DNA of 64,000 nucleotides, taken from Galbibacter orientalis DSM 19592. GTDB lineage: Bacteria; Bacteroidota; Bacteroidia; Flavobacteriales; Flavobacteriaceae. The translations under genes and the position numbers were made by a program. Shown here piece by piece: positions 1-9,045 of the stretch; position 1 is the first letter of the stretch; the number at the start of each line of letters is the position of its first letter. The DNA lies in NCBI RefSeq assembly GCF_000260115.1, contig NZ_JH651379.1, positions 2,583,466-2,647,465 on the forward strand. Direction: 5' to 3'. The notes under the pieces are model-generated. The model made no database searches, was not told where the DNA came from, and was given only the letters and a program-made list of their open reading frames with translations.

Positions 1-374
1 CCTGACCGCTCTTGACTCCCATGATTCCCATCATTACTTACAACTTGAGTGCCATTTATATATAGTTTAGAACCATCATCGGAAGTAGTATAAAAAGTGT
101 AATTACCAGCCGTAGTAATATTAATATATCCTCGGTAACGTATGGAATATGTATCTGCATCACCAGGGTCTATAGTGTTCTGAAGAGCTCCAACGTCAAA
201 GTTTCCTATCTGCCCCATTCCTAATGAACCAGAAGTAGGAATATTATCTACTGTATTCCCAGAAGGGACACCTTCATAAAATTCATAATCCAACACCCCA
301 GAGCATGGCGGAGTTTGGCCGTAAATAAGGATTGGAAACAAAAGTAAGTATACTAAAAAACAAAGTTTATTCAT
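1..374 (-). CDS. Secreted PA14-domain protein, 5' part only
   Basis: The reading frame starts at ATG 374-372 and stays open to the left edge, so only about 124 residues are seen and the C-terminus lies outside. Residues 1-21 form a signal peptide (MNKLCFLVYLLLFPILIYGQ). The rest matches a PA14 beta-barrel: an opening DYEFYEG stretch, then YSIRYRGYI, a TAGNYTFYTTSDDGSKLYING core and a following NDGNHG. The pattern SDDGSKLYIN is the usual PA14 signature and PA14 domains commonly bind carbohydrate. It is likely an exported or surface-anchored protein that binds glycan. The substrate and any enzymatic partner domain cannot be told from this fragment. Confidence 0.8.
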   Translation of the reverse strand, partial: MNKLCFLVYLLLFPILIYGQTPPCSGVLDYEFYEGVPSGNTVDNIPTSGSLGMGQIGNFDVGALQNTIDPGDADTYSIRYRGYINITTAGNYTFYTTSDDGSKLYINGTQVVSNDGNHGSQERS

Positions 375-685
375 TAGGATTGAGGGGTGTAGGTTAATTT
401 AATATTTTGAAACAATTCAAGTAATTTTTCTAATTTAGTTCTTGTTAATATTTTGTTAAAGCGAAAATTATCCTACAAATATATTATGCTTGCATACTAT
501 ATTGAAAATAAAAAAGACTATACACACTAATCTATCGATGAAATACATAAAGGTTATAATCACCTATATTCTATTTTTTTAGTTAAACGTTTTAGTTTTA
601 AAACATTCATTTATAAAATATTGAACTAAATAGTGGCATTTGATCTTTATTAATTTATTTTTGCAGTCCTTAAAAAAAGGTAAGC
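375..685. other. Intergenic region between PA14 gene and prfC
   Basis: This 311-base gap separates two divergent genes. It is very AT-rich. A -7 type box TATTTTTG lies at 656-663, 22 bases before the prfC start. The nearest TTTG (639-642) is only 13 bases upstream, too close for a standard -33 box. I see no ORF, RNA gene or clear repeat here. Confidence 0.5.
656..663 (+). promoter_or_regulatory. Putative -7 box for prfC
   Basis: TATTTTTG matches the Bacteroidetes -7 consensus TAnnTTTG and sits 22 bases before the prfC ATG. The -33 element is not convincing, so this is a partial match. Confidence 0.4.
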
Positions 686-2275
686 ATGCGTTTAGAAGAA
701 GAAATTAAAAGAAGGAGAACATTTGGGATTATTTCTCACCCAGATGCTGGTAAAACAACATTAACCGAAAAGCTTTTGCTTTTTGGTGGCGCTATTCAAG
801 AAGCTGGGGCTGTTAAAAGCAATAAAATAAAAAAAGGAGCTACAAGCGATTTTATGGAGATTGAGCGCCAGAGAGGGATTTCTGTAGCTACTTCTGTATT
901 AGCTTTTAACTATCAGAATAAAAAAATTAATATTCTTGACACCCCTGGACATAAGGATTTTGCTGAAGATACTTTTAGAACGCTTACCGCAGTAGACAGT
1001 GTTATTGTAGTAATAGATGTTGCTAAAGGGGTGGAGGAACAAACCGAGAAATTGGTTGAAGTTTGCCGCATGCGCAACATTCCAATGATTGTTTTTATAA
1101 ACAAATTAGACCGTGAAGGAAAGGATGCCTTTGATCTTTTAGATGAAGTAGAACAAAAACTTAATTTAAAAGTTACTCCGCTTAGTTTTCCTATCGGAAT
1201 GGGATACGATTTTAAAGGAATTTATAATGTTTGGGAAAAAAACATCAATCTTTTTAGTGGCGACAGTAAAAAGAACATCGAAGAAACCATTGCTTTTGAT
1301 GATGTTACTAACCCCGATTTAGATAAAATAATTGGCGAAAAATCTGCTAAAGATTTACGAGAAAACCTAGAATTGGTTTATGAGGTATATCCAGATTTTA
1401 ACCGTGAAGAATATTTAAAAGGCGATTTACAACCTGTGTTTTTTGGCTCTGCTTTAAATAATTTTGGAGTTAGAGAACTTTTAGATTGCTTTGTTGATAT
1501 TGCCCCTACACCGCTTCCAAAAAAAGCAGAAGAACGCTTGGTTGATCCTAATGAAAAAGAATTTTCTGGTTTTGTTTTTAAAATCCATGCTAATATGGAT
1601 CCTAAACACCGAGATCGATTAGCTTTTATAAAAATAGTTTCTGGTACTTTTGAAAGAAATACGCCATACTTACATGTTAGAAATAATAAAAAATTAAAAT
1701 TCTCTAGCCCTAATGCCTTTTTTGCTGAAAAGAAAGAGATTGTAGATATTTCTTATGCTGGAGATATTGTTGGGTTACACGATACAGGGAATTTCAAAAT
1801 TGGTGACACTTTAACGCAAGGGGAAGCGCTCAACTTTAAAGGCGTACCTAGTTTTTCTCCTGAACACTTCCGCTATATTAATAATGCAGACCCAATGAAG
1901 GCTAAACAACTAGACAAAGGAATTAGTCAGTTAATGGATGAAGGGGTTGCTCAGTTATTCACTTTAGAAATGAATAATCGAAAAATTATTGGTACTGTTG
2001 GAGCCCTACAATATGAGGTAATTCAATACCGATTGGAGCATGAATATGGAGCAAAATGTACTTATGAAAACTTACCAGTACACAAAGCTTGCTGGGTAGA
2101 ACCTAAAGATGCTAATAGTGAAGAATTCAAAGAATTTAAGCGTGTAAAACAAAAATTCCTAGCCAAGGATAAACAAGGACAATTGGTTTTCTTAGCAGAT
2201 TCTTCTTTTTCAATACAAATGACTCAACAAAAGTATCCGAATGTAATACTTCATTTTGTTTCGGAGTATAAGTAA
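686..2275 (+). CDS. prfC: Peptide chain release factor 3
   Basis: This is a translational GTPase that removes RF1/RF2 from the ribosome after peptide release. Its 529 residues equal the usual RF3 length. The G domain shows the P-loop SHPDAGKTT (residues 17-25), switch I RQRGIS (61-66), DTPGH (85-89) and NKLD (139-142). The C-terminal part has the RF3 pattern (GALQYEVIQYRLEHEYG). The start is ATG after a 22-base leader from a TATTTTTG box. The gene stands alone between two surface-protein genes on the opposite strand. RF3 differs from EF-G by the SHPDAGKTT loop and by lacking domain IV, so the assignment is firm. Confidence 0.96.
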   Translation: MRLEEEIKRRRTFGIISHPDAGKTTLTEKLLLFGGAIQEAGAVKSNKIKKGATSDFMEIERQRGISVATSVLAFNYQNKKINILDTPGHKDFAEDTFRTLTAVDSVIVVIDVAKGVEEQTEKLVEVCRMRNIPMIVFINKLDREGKDAFDLLDEVEQKLNLKVTPLSFPIGMGYDFKGIYNVWEKNINLFSGDSKKNIEETIAFDDVTNPDLDKIIGEKSAKDLRENLELVYEVYPDFNREEYLKGDLQPVFFGSALNNFGVRELLDCFVDIAPTPLPKKAEERLVDPNEKEFSGFVFKIHANMDPKHRDRLAFIKIVSGTFERNTPYLHVRNNKKLKFSSPNAFFAEKKEIVDISYAGDIVGLHDTGNFKIGDTLTQGEALNFKGVPSFSPEHFRYINNADPMKAKQLDKGISQLMDEGVAQLFTLEMNNRKIIGTVGALQYEVIQYRLEHEYGAKCTYENLPVHKACWVEPKDANSEEFKEFKRVKQKFLAKDKQGQLVFLADSSFSIQMTQQKYPNVILHFVSEYK

Positions 2276-2348
2276 ACTATCTTAATAGTTTATTGGGCAT
2301 AAAAAGAATAGCAAAAAACATATAAACGCAAAGAAAATAGTCAATAAC

Positions 2349-2397
2349 TGTGATTAAGTAAATAACGTTAGTTAAATATGGTATTTACTTAATCACA
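2349..2397. terminator. Bidirectional hairpin between prfC and the calcium-repeat gene
   Basis: A perfect 16-base inverted repeat (TGTGATTAAGTAAATA at 2349-2364 and its complement at 2382-2397) with a 17-base loop lies between convergent genes. The right arm overlaps the last codons of the minus-strand gene (stop at 2385). It has no clear T-run, so it may act as a weak terminator or a 3'-end stabiliser. Confidence 0.5.
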
Positions 2398-4268
2398 CGA
2401 TAGGCTCTATTCCTATTCATAATTACAGTTTTAACCCTCACTTTAACTGTCACTTCTGTTGAAGAATTGTAAGGACTACATAAATAACCCGTATTTTCTA
2501 GTAAAACTCTATATTTATAACCTTCCATAGAAAACTCTGCTTTTTTAATAGTAAGGGTCTTAGAATTCACTCCCGCATATACATCGTTATCTACAAGGTC
2601 TACAAAACTATTACCAGCATCTGTACTTAACTGCCAACGGTAATTGGTTACATTGTCTGCTAGAATCGTAATATTTGAAGCATGGCCATCAAACAGCGTC
2701 TTATTTTGGAGCTTAAATGAAATAGTAGGCTGGCTACTTTTTTTTCTGAAATCAAACACCCCATCTGCATCGCCATCTCTTGGGGTTGTATAACCTCCTT
2801 GCTCAATTATAATCCCTAAGGAGTTTACAGAAACTGGGGTCTTTCCTAAAATTCCATCGTTATCTTCATCTAAAAATCCAGCTTCTATAACATCATTACA
2901 ACCATCCGAATCGCTGTCGAGCGACATATAATCGAGCACATTATCTTCATTAGAATCTGCTATGCTGTAATTAATATTTCCACTATCAAATTGCCCAGTT
3001 GCCTGTACGCTATTTGGAATTCCATCTGCACCTACAGCTCCAATAACTTTTCCTTCAGAATTTATACTTTTTCCATGACCTGATTCCACAGCATCAAATA
3101 TTCCATCATTATCACTATCTAAATCCAAGCTATTTGGAATCCCATCACCATCTGTATCAACAGAAACGCAACCTGGCGTAAAACTACTTTCATTAACCGC
3201 AAAGAAAACAGGATCTGCACCACTCGATATTTCTAACCTAAATGCAACTGCTTTACTTATTTCTGCTGATGTAAGATTAAACTCAGATAATTCTACAGCT
3301 GCAAAGCGTAATCCCTTACGTTCATTGGCTGCATGTTTACTATCATCTGGATTGTATTGATCTACTATTGATTCTCCAACAATAGGAATATTATCCCAAA
3401 TAATCTCCAACCCATTTCCAAGATAATTTCCATTAGCATCCAATAAATTTAGTCGGTTATAATTAGATCCTGCTGTTAATTTAGCTCCTTGGGTTAATAG
3501 AATATCCATAACCCCATCATTATATGCAGCAGCAGTACTTCCTCCTAACCTAAAAGACCAAGTATTTCCTATATTAGCAATAGTATATGCCATGTCCAAA
3601 CCTCTTTCTCCTTCATATAAATAAGGATTAAAAGGAATCCCACCAGAGGTTAATAATGGCCCCGATGCATTTGTTAAATTCCCATCTAAGGCTCTAGCTT
3701 CTAAACGAATTCCTTTGGTAATTCTTGTTACTGGTTTAACTGCAACCCAAGTTGTTTCCTCTATATTGACATCCTTTACCCCGTCTCCATCTGTATCTAT
3801 CCCGTCGTATCTACCATTATTATCAATATCTATCATTCTAGAATTTACAACCCCTGTAGCATATGTTTTCCCCATCGATTCAAAAGCTAAAAGTGTAGAA
3901 TGACCATCAAAAGCAGTTGGATTAACACTACTTGTTTTGGAACTCCAATACCCCTTAAAATCAGAATAAATAGCAGTTACACTATTGTCGGAAATAACTG
4001 AAGGTGGTGGGGTAGCATAACTTTCAGAAAATTCGCATTCATCTTCCATAAGATCTGGAATTCCATCATTATCATCATCTTTATCAATATCATCTGTTAA
4101 ACCATCTCCATCTGTATCTACAAGAACCTCTGTGGAAATGTATTTTTCAGTATGAAAATATTTTTTTGAAAAACTGTATATGGAGTTTATAACACTCAGT
4201 ACACAAAGAAGAATAACAAGTTTTACAATTGAAAAACGAAACTTATTACGCACTAGTTTAAAAGGCAT
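2385..4268 (-). CDS. Exported protein with thrombospondin type 3 calcium repeats and an Ig-like domain
   Basis: 627 residues. A hydrophobic N-terminal segment (about residues 13-32) serves as signal or anchor. Acidic DxDxDG repeats follow at about 50-78 (DTDGDGLTDD, DDDNDGIPD), near 150-170, near 372-400 (DTDGDGIPN, DSDNDGIFD) and near 450-490. These are thrombospondin type 3-like calcium-binding loops, common in flavobacterial surface adhesins. The last 100 residues look like an Ig-like domain (YRWQLSTDAGNSF, TLTIKKA). The C-terminus ends in NRNRAYRVIK, an ending often seen in flavobacterial exported proteins, but it is not a standard type IX sorting domain. Structural or adhesive role is inferred; there is no catalytic motif. 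Confidence 0.75.
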   Translation of the reverse strand: MPFKLVRNKFRFSIVKLVILLCVLSVINSIYSFSKKYFHTEKYISTEVLVDTDGDGLTDDIDKDDDNDGIPDLMEDECEFSESYATPPPSVISDNSVTAIYSDFKGYWSSKTSSVNPTAFDGHSTLLAFESMGKTYATGVVNSRMIDIDNNGRYDGIDTDGDGVKDVNIEETTWVAVKPVTRITKGIRLEARALDGNLTNASGPLLTSGGIPFNPYLYEGERGLDMAYTIANIGNTWSFRLGGSTAAAYNDGVMDILLTQGAKLTAGSNYNRLNLLDANGNYLGNGLEIIWDNIPIVGESIVDQYNPDDSKHAANERKGLRFAAVELSEFNLTSAEISKAVAFRLEISSGADPVFFAVNESSFTPGCVSVDTDGDGIPNSLDLDSDNDGIFDAVESGHGKSINSEGKVIGAVGADGIPNSVQATGQFDSGNINYSIADSNEDNVLDYMSLDSDSDGCNDVIEAGFLDEDNDGILGKTPVSVNSLGIIIEQGGYTTPRDGDADGVFDFRKKSSQPTISFKLQNKTLFDGHASNITILADNVTNYRWQLSTDAGNSFVDLVDNDVYAGVNSKTLTIKKAEFSMEGYKYRVLLENTGYLCSPYNSSTEVTVKVRVKTVIMNRNRAYRVIK

Positions 4269-4419
4269 TTTAATAGGTTTAGGGGGAATTATAAGATGTA
4301 TTTACATTGCTAGCTAAACTACTTATATTGATTTTAAAAGAAAACTAAATGTTGTAAACAGCATTTATAGTGTGGTATATTTAGTACACCCCAATTTATG
4401 CTTAGGCACTTCAAAAAAA

Positions 4420-4549
4420 ATCAACTCCCTCGAGGCAAGTCTACGAGGAATTCAAAGGAAAATAATTTAATCCACTCCTACATAGAGCCCTTTGATATAC
4501 TCAGAACAAGCTCTGAGGCAATAAAACTCTCAATAAGGGATTAAACTAA
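4420..4549 (+). repeat. Dispersed intergenic repeat A, copy 1
   Basis: About 130 bases that align closely with 11207-11330 and, for the second half, with 21279-21363. Shared blocks include CCTCGAGGCAAG, ATTCAAAGGA, AATAATTTAATCCA, TTTGATATACTCAGAACA and AGGGATT. It contains short stems such as CCTCG/CGAGG and AGAGC/GCTCT. The core resembles CCTTCGACAAGCTCAGGACAGGCTC-type repeats frequent in bacterial intergenic DNA. It is non-coding and lies between convergent-spaced minus-strand genes. Confidence 0.8.
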
Positions 4550-4589
4550 AATGGAGCTACTAATTATAAATGAAGAAAAACGAGCAAAA

Positions 4590-4616
4590 AAAAAGCCCAG
4601 ATCTTCATCTGGGCTT
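4590..4616 (-). terminator. Rho-independent terminator of the DUF4293 gene
   Basis: Perfect stem AAGCCCAGAT / ATCTGGGCTT (4593-4602 and 4607-4616) with a 4-base loop. On the minus strand it is followed by a run of nine T. It lies 28 bases after the stop of the DUF4293 gene. Confidence 0.9.
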
Positions 4617-4644
4617 GACGCACTAATATACTAAGATGTTAGGT

Positions 4645-5055
4645 TTATCGTAACCGATCTACAGATTTTACAAGATCTTCGTCCTTTTTAATGGCTCTAT
4701 TTGCCAACACTAAAAAAACGATAGAAATAATAGGAAGAAGCATCCCAATACCCTTCTCCGAAACATTAGTTTCTCCGGATAACACTAGTGATCGATAAAC
4801 GAAAAATCCTAGTAAAAAAAGATTAAGTATCATGTTCAATCTATTCAAGACAAATTGATTTTTTCGTTTTTTGAATAAGAAAATAGTAATAAATGCTAAA
4901 ACGGCCGAAGCAATAAATAAAGCAGAATATAAAATATCGCTCTCTGCATAGACTGCTTCACCTGCATTATCTGTCCATAAATACACCCAGAAAGGCAAAA
5001 CCCCACTGATTATAACTACTAAAAATAAATATATGCTCTGTATGCGTTGTAACAC
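4645..5055 (-). CDS. DUF4293 family membrane protein
   Basis: 136 residues with four predicted membrane segments (about 7-28, 43-60, 72-92 and 100-118) and a short charged tail ending in KSVDRLR. The N-terminus MLQRIQSIYLFLV is typical of DUF4293, a Bacteroidetes family of unknown function. It is transcribed divergently from rho, an arrangement I recall from other Flavobacteriaceae, and has its own strong terminator. No catalytic residues can be proposed. Confidence 0.8.
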   Translation of the reverse strand: MLQRIQSIYLFLVVIISGVLPFWVYLWTDNAGEAVYAESDILYSALFIASAVLAFITIFLFKKRKNQFVLNRLNMILNLFLLGFFVYRSLVLSGETNVSEKGIGMLLPIISIVFLVLANRAIKKDEDLVKSVDRLR

Positions 5056-5104
5056 GTTTTCTTATTTGTTAGGCAAAAATAACGTTCTTTTCGAAAAAAT
5101 ATGC

Positions 5105-5133
5105 TTGTTTATTAAAATAAATTTGTAATATTG
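5105..5133 (+). promoter_or_regulatory. Putative rho promoter
   Basis: TTG at 5105-5107, an 18-base spacer, then TAATATTG at 5126-5133 (one mismatch to TAnnTTTG). This would give a leader of roughly 105 bases, which contains a small hairpin (AACGAGTA 5148-5155 with TACTACGTT 5159-5167, one bulge). Confidence 0.4.
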
Positions 5134-5246
5134 CGTAGTCAATTCGAAACGAGTACTTTACTACGTTCCAATTTGAACTTCTATAATTATTTTCAAGAAA
5201 ACAATCATTTTCACCTCAAACCAATAATAAATTATTTATTTAATCA

Positions 5247-6947
5247 ATGTTTGAAATTTCAGATTTAAAAGCAAAAAAACTTGCTGAGTTGCATGAGATT
5301 GCCAAAGTGGCTGGTATTCCTAAATACAAATCTCTTAAGAAGAACGATTTAGTATATCAAATCTTAGATGTACAAGCAGCAAGTCCAGAGGCAGTAGCTA
5401 AAGAAAAGGCACAAGCCAAGAATACTCCTGAGGAGAGTAACAAAACTGCACCAACTTCTACCCCAAGAAAAAGAACCCGAACTACAAAGAAACCTTCTAA
5501 CGCTCCTCAAAAAGAAACTCAAAATACACCTCAAAAAACTTCGGATTCTAACTCTGAAATTAAAAAAAATGAGCCTTCTAATACAAAAGCAGCTACTCCA
5601 AAAGAGAAAGCTCCCGTAAAAGAAGAGGCTAAAACAGAGGATTCAAGGAAGCACACCAATGCTCCAAAAAACAATAATAACGATAATAAGAATCCTAAAG
5701 CGCGTAAGGATAATAATAATCCGCAACAGCGTAACAACAAACCTCATCATAATAAAAACAACAATCCTCCAAAGGATAAAGATAATTATGACAAGGAAAA
5801 GAAAAGTCGCTATAGAGATCCTGATTTTGAATTTGATGGAATTGTAGAGAGTGAAGGTGTTTTAGACATCATGCAAGACGGATATGGCTTTTTAAGAAGT
5901 AGTGATTACAACTACTTGTCGTCTCCAGATGATATTTATGTATCGCAATCTCAAATTCGTTTATTCGGATTAAAAACTGGTGATACTGTTAAAGGAACTG
6001 TACGTCCTCCAAAAGAAGGAGAAAAATACTTCCCACTTATAAAGGTTAATCTTATTAATGGTTTAGACCCTCAAGTGGTTAGAGATCGTGTTTCTTTTGA
6101 ACACTTAACACCATTATTTCCTACGGAAAAATTTAGATTAGCAGAAAGACAAAGTACTATGTCTACACGTATTGTAGACTTATTCTCTCCTATTGGAAAA
6201 GGACAACGTGGAATGATAGTTTCGCAACCTAAAACTGGTAAAACAATGTTATTAAAAGACATTGCAAATGCCATTGCCGCTAATCATCCTGAAGTGTATC
6301 AATTAATTTTATTGATTGATGAACGTCCAGAGGAGGTTACAGATATGCAACGCCATGTACGTGGAGAAGTTATTGCTTCTACTTTTGATGAACCAGCAGA
6401 CAGACACGTAAAAGTGGCTAATATTGTATTAGAAAAAGCAAAACGCTTGGTAGAATGCGGTCATGATGTAGTTATTCTTTTAGATTCTATTACACGTTTA
6501 GCACGTGCTTACAATACCGTACAACCTGCTAGTGGTAAAGTACTTAGTGGTGGTGTAGATGCCAATGCGTTACACAAACCAAAAAGATTCTTTGGTGCTG
6601 CAAGAAATATTGAAGGAGGTGGATCTCTTACAATTATTGCTACTGCACTTACAGATACAGGTTCTAAAATGGATGAAGTTATCTTTGAAGAATTTAAAGG
6701 AACTGGAAACATGGAGCTACAATTGGATAGACGTATCTCTAACAAACGTATTTTCCCTGCTATCGATCTTATTTCTTCTTCTACGCGTCGTGATGACTTG
6801 TTATTAGATGAAAATTCGATTCAACGTATTTGGATTTTACGCAAGTATTTATCAGATATGAATCCTATTGAAGCCATGGAATTTATGGAGCAACGTATAA
6901 AAATGACAAAAAATAATGAAGAATTTTTAATGACTATGAATCAGTAG
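5247..6947 (+). CDS. rho: Transcription termination factor Rho with long disordered insert
   Basis: Hexameric RNA helicase that terminates transcription. At 566 residues it is much longer than the 419 of E. coli Rho. Residues 1-45 are the Rho_N helical domain. About 52-190 is a low-complexity stretch rich in Lys, Asn, Pro and Thr. About 195-265 is the cold-shock-like RNA-binding domain ([14 protein letters not shown]). The ATPase core follows, with Walker A QPKTGKT near 328, DERPEEVT near 357 and [13 protein letters not shown] near 411. The insert position matches other Bacteroidetes Rho proteins, where a disordered region has been linked to Rho condensation. A hairpin in the leader could serve autoregulation, which is inference. 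Confidence 0.96.
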   Translation: MFEISDLKAKKLAELHEIAKVAGIPKYKSLKKNDLVYQILDVQAASPEAVAKEKAQAKNTPEESNKTAPTSTPRKRTRTTKKPSNAPQKETQNTPQKTSDSNSEIKKNEPSNTKAATPKEKAPVKEEAKTEDSRKHTNAPKNNNNDNKNPKARKDNNNPQQRNNKPHHNKNNNPPKDKDNYDKEKKSRYRDPDFEFDGIVESEGVLDIMQDGYGFLRSSDYNYLSSPDDIYVSQSQIRLFGLKTGDTVKGTVRPPKEGEKYFPLIKVNLINGLDPQVVRDRVSFEHLTPLFPTEKFRLAERQSTMSTRIVDLFSPIGKGQRGMIVSQPKTGKTMLLKDIANAIAANHPEVYQLILLIDERPEEVTDMQRHVRGEVIASTFDEPADRHVKVANIVLEKAKRLVECGHDVVILLDSITRLARAYNTVQPASGKVLSGGVDANALHKPKRFFGAARNIEGGGSLTIIATALTDTGSKMDEVIFEEFKGTGNMELQLDRRISNKRIFPAIDLISSSTRRDDLLLDENSIQRIWILRKYLSDMNPIEAMEFMEQRIKMTKNNEEFLMTMNQ

Positions 6948-6969
6948 TTTTTTAATTCTTCTGTTTTAT

Positions 6970-7107
6970 AAAAAAGTGGCTTTTTAAAAAGTAATTTGAA
7001 GTTGTAAAAGCTTGTTGAAGCTTTTACAATTAACACTCCAAAAGAATCCTTCGACATACTCAGGATGACATTTAGAGTTTAGATACTTTTTAAAAAGCCA
7101 CTTTTTT
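6970..7107. repeat. Nested inverted repeat between rho and the BCCT gene
   Basis: A perfect 24-base inverted repeat (arms 6970-6993 and 7084-7107, core AAGTGGCTTTTTAAAAAGTA) encloses a second perfect hairpin, TTGTAAAAGCTT (7002-7013) with AAGCTTTTACAA (7018-7029), loop GTTG. It also encloses a CCTTCGACATACTCAGGATG block (7041-7064) related to repeat A. Its place between convergent genes and the terminal T/A runs suggest bidirectional termination. Confidence 0.85.
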
Positions 7108-7165
7108 TATATGTGGGCAGACCAACTTTAGTATAAATTATTTTAATTGCTATAAAACTTCAACG

Positions 7166-8887
7166 TTAAGATCGTTTTTTCTTCACCTGTATGGACAATC
7201 TAAAATAAAGAGACCGTGCAATCATTATCAATACAAATGAAAACGGAAAAGCAAATATTAAAGTAGCTGCTTGCAAAGCTTTAATTCCACCACCAGCTAA
7301 AAGAACCAAACTCAATACTCCCAAGACAATTCCCCATGTTATTTTCATTTTCATGGTGGGATCTAAGTCGCCTTCCGATGTCATCATACTAATTACAAAA
7401 GTTGCAGAATCGGCAGATGTAACCAAAAATGTAAACAATAAAAATAAGGCTGTTACTGAAGTTACACTTGACAACGGAAGTTGTTCAAACAATAAAAATG
7501 TCCCTACACTAATCTCTTTCAACATCGCTCCTCCTATTGGAATTTTATCAATCATTTCTAGATGAATAGCGGTTCCTCCAAAAACAGAAAACCAAAACAA
7601 ACTAAAAATTGCAGGCACTAATAAGCACCCTACAATAAGCTCTCTTACTGTTCTTCCTTTAGAGATTCTCGCAATAAAAATACCTACAAAAGGAGCCCAT
7701 GCAATCCACCATGTAAAGTAACTAAGCGTCCAGTCTCCCATCCAATTTTCGTAATTAGCATCATATGGATTTAATCTAAAACTCAACGCTGGTAACTCCT
7801 GAAGATACTGACCAATAGAGTTAACAAAAACTTTCAAATCGAATAATGTATTCCCAACTATAAAAACAAATAACAATAAAAGAATAGCAATAATCATATT
7901 CAAATTAGATAAGATTCTAATTCCTTTTTTTAAACCTGTGGAGGACGAAACAATAAAAACTAATGTAATAATTGAAATAATAACAGCATACCCCATAAAA
8001 TTGGAAGTTTCCATGTCAAACACATGATTTAATCCTTTGCTTATTTGCAACACCCCCACCCCTAACGAGGTACTTACCCCAAAAATAACTGCAAGAATAG
8101 ATATTAAATCGGTCGTAGATTTTACAACTGTTTGTATTTTTTTATTAGAAGTAAAATTTAAAATACTCGAGGAGACCAAATAACGCTTTCGTTTTCTAAA
8201 TCCATAATAGGCAATTCCTACAGCGCAAACGGTATAAATACCCCACGCATGAAGTCCCCAATGAAATGCAGAATACGTCATTGCAGAGGTAGCTGCGGCT
8301 GCACTTCCTGAAGGATCTACAGGAGAATTTAAAAAATGACTCATAGGCTCTGCGCTCCCGTAAAATAATATTCCAACTCCCATTCCTGCAGAGAATAGCA
8401 TAGAATACCACGAAAAGTTAGAAAATTCTGGGCGCTCATCTGGATGTCCTAGCACAACAGAACCAAATCTTCCAGAAGCCAAAAACAATAGAAAAATTAA
8501 GAATCCAGAAGCAACTAACACATAAAACCAATTTAAATATTTAGTCACAAAACCAGCTATCCATTGAGCAAAATCTGCAAGATCTTCTCCAGCACTAAAT
8601 GCAAAAATCATTACTAAGACTGTAACAAAAAGGCTAATCCAGAAATTAATTCCAATTATAGACTTCTCCTCATCTCTAATTTCTTTAACATCTCTTCGGA
8701 TATCGTCCAATTCATTTTCAATAACTCGCGCTTTGAAAGTTCGTTTTTTCTTTTCTATTTCTTTATATGAATTTGCTTTAGATAAGTCTAGTTCTTTCCG
8801 CAGCTCAATTTCATATTCTTCAACCATCGAATCTATCTCTAGCTGCACTTCTGGATTTACAATTTCATTAGTCTCTTTTTCCTTCAT
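7166..8887 (-). CDS. BCCT family osmolyte transporter with charged N-terminal extension
   Basis: 573 residues. It belongs to the betaine/carnitine/choline transporters, secondary importers of trimethylammonium osmolytes. Visible marks are AGMGVGILFYGSAEPMSHF in the glycine-rich segment and the Trp-rich segment WTLSYFTWWIAWAPFVG followed by IARISKGRT. About twelve membrane helices start near residue 75. The first 70 residues are strongly charged (Glu/Lys/Arg) and likely helical or coiled coil in the cytoplasm, possibly an osmosensing part. It is divergent from an MscS channel gene, so import and release of solutes sit side by side. The exact substrate is not decidable from sequence. Confidence 0.9.
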   Translation of the reverse strand: MKEKETNEIVNPEVQLEIDSMVEEYEIELRKELDLSKANSYKEIEKKKRTFKARVIENELDDIRRDVKEIRDEEKSIIGINFWISLFVTVLVMIFAFSAGEDLADFAQWIAGFVTKYLNWFYVLVASGFLIFLLFLASGRFGSVVLGHPDERPEFSNFSWYSMLFSAGMGVGILFYGSAEPMSHFLNSPVDPSGSAAAATSAMTYSAFHWGLHAWGIYTVCAVGIAYYGFRKRKRYLVSSSILNFTSNKKIQTVVKSTTDLISILAVIFGVSTSLGVGVLQISKGLNHVFDMETSNFMGYAVIISIITLVFIVSSSTGLKKGIRILSNLNMIIAILLLLFVFIVGNTLFDLKVFVNSIGQYLQELPALSFRLNPYDANYENWMGDWTLSYFTWWIAWAPFVGIFIARISKGRTVRELIVGCLLVPAIFSLFWFSVFGGTAIHLEMIDKIPIGGAMLKEISVGTFLLFEQLPLSSVTSVTALFLLFTFLVTSADSATFVISMMTSEGDLDPTMKMKITWGIVLGVLSLVLLAGGGIKALQAATLIFAFPFSFVLIMIARSLYFRLSIQVKKKRS

Positions 8888-9045
8888 AGTATGTAAGTTC
8901 TTCTATAATTAACATCAAGTTACTTATTTCTTATCATTTCTCCTTCCTTAAATAGGAATAAAAACTACAACGTTTTAGGTTATAAGCTTGTTAATGAATG
9001 GATTATTAAAAAAAGTTTTTATATTTTGAATGAAAACCAACTCAG

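Noticed and set aside
5531-5740. Leu-rich minus-strand ORF in rho
   Set aside because: It arises from the Lys-rich codons of the Rho insert read in reverse.
6994-7083. Small RNA gene inside the nested repeat after rho
   Set aside because: The pairing is better explained by terminators between convergent genes; no promoter seen.
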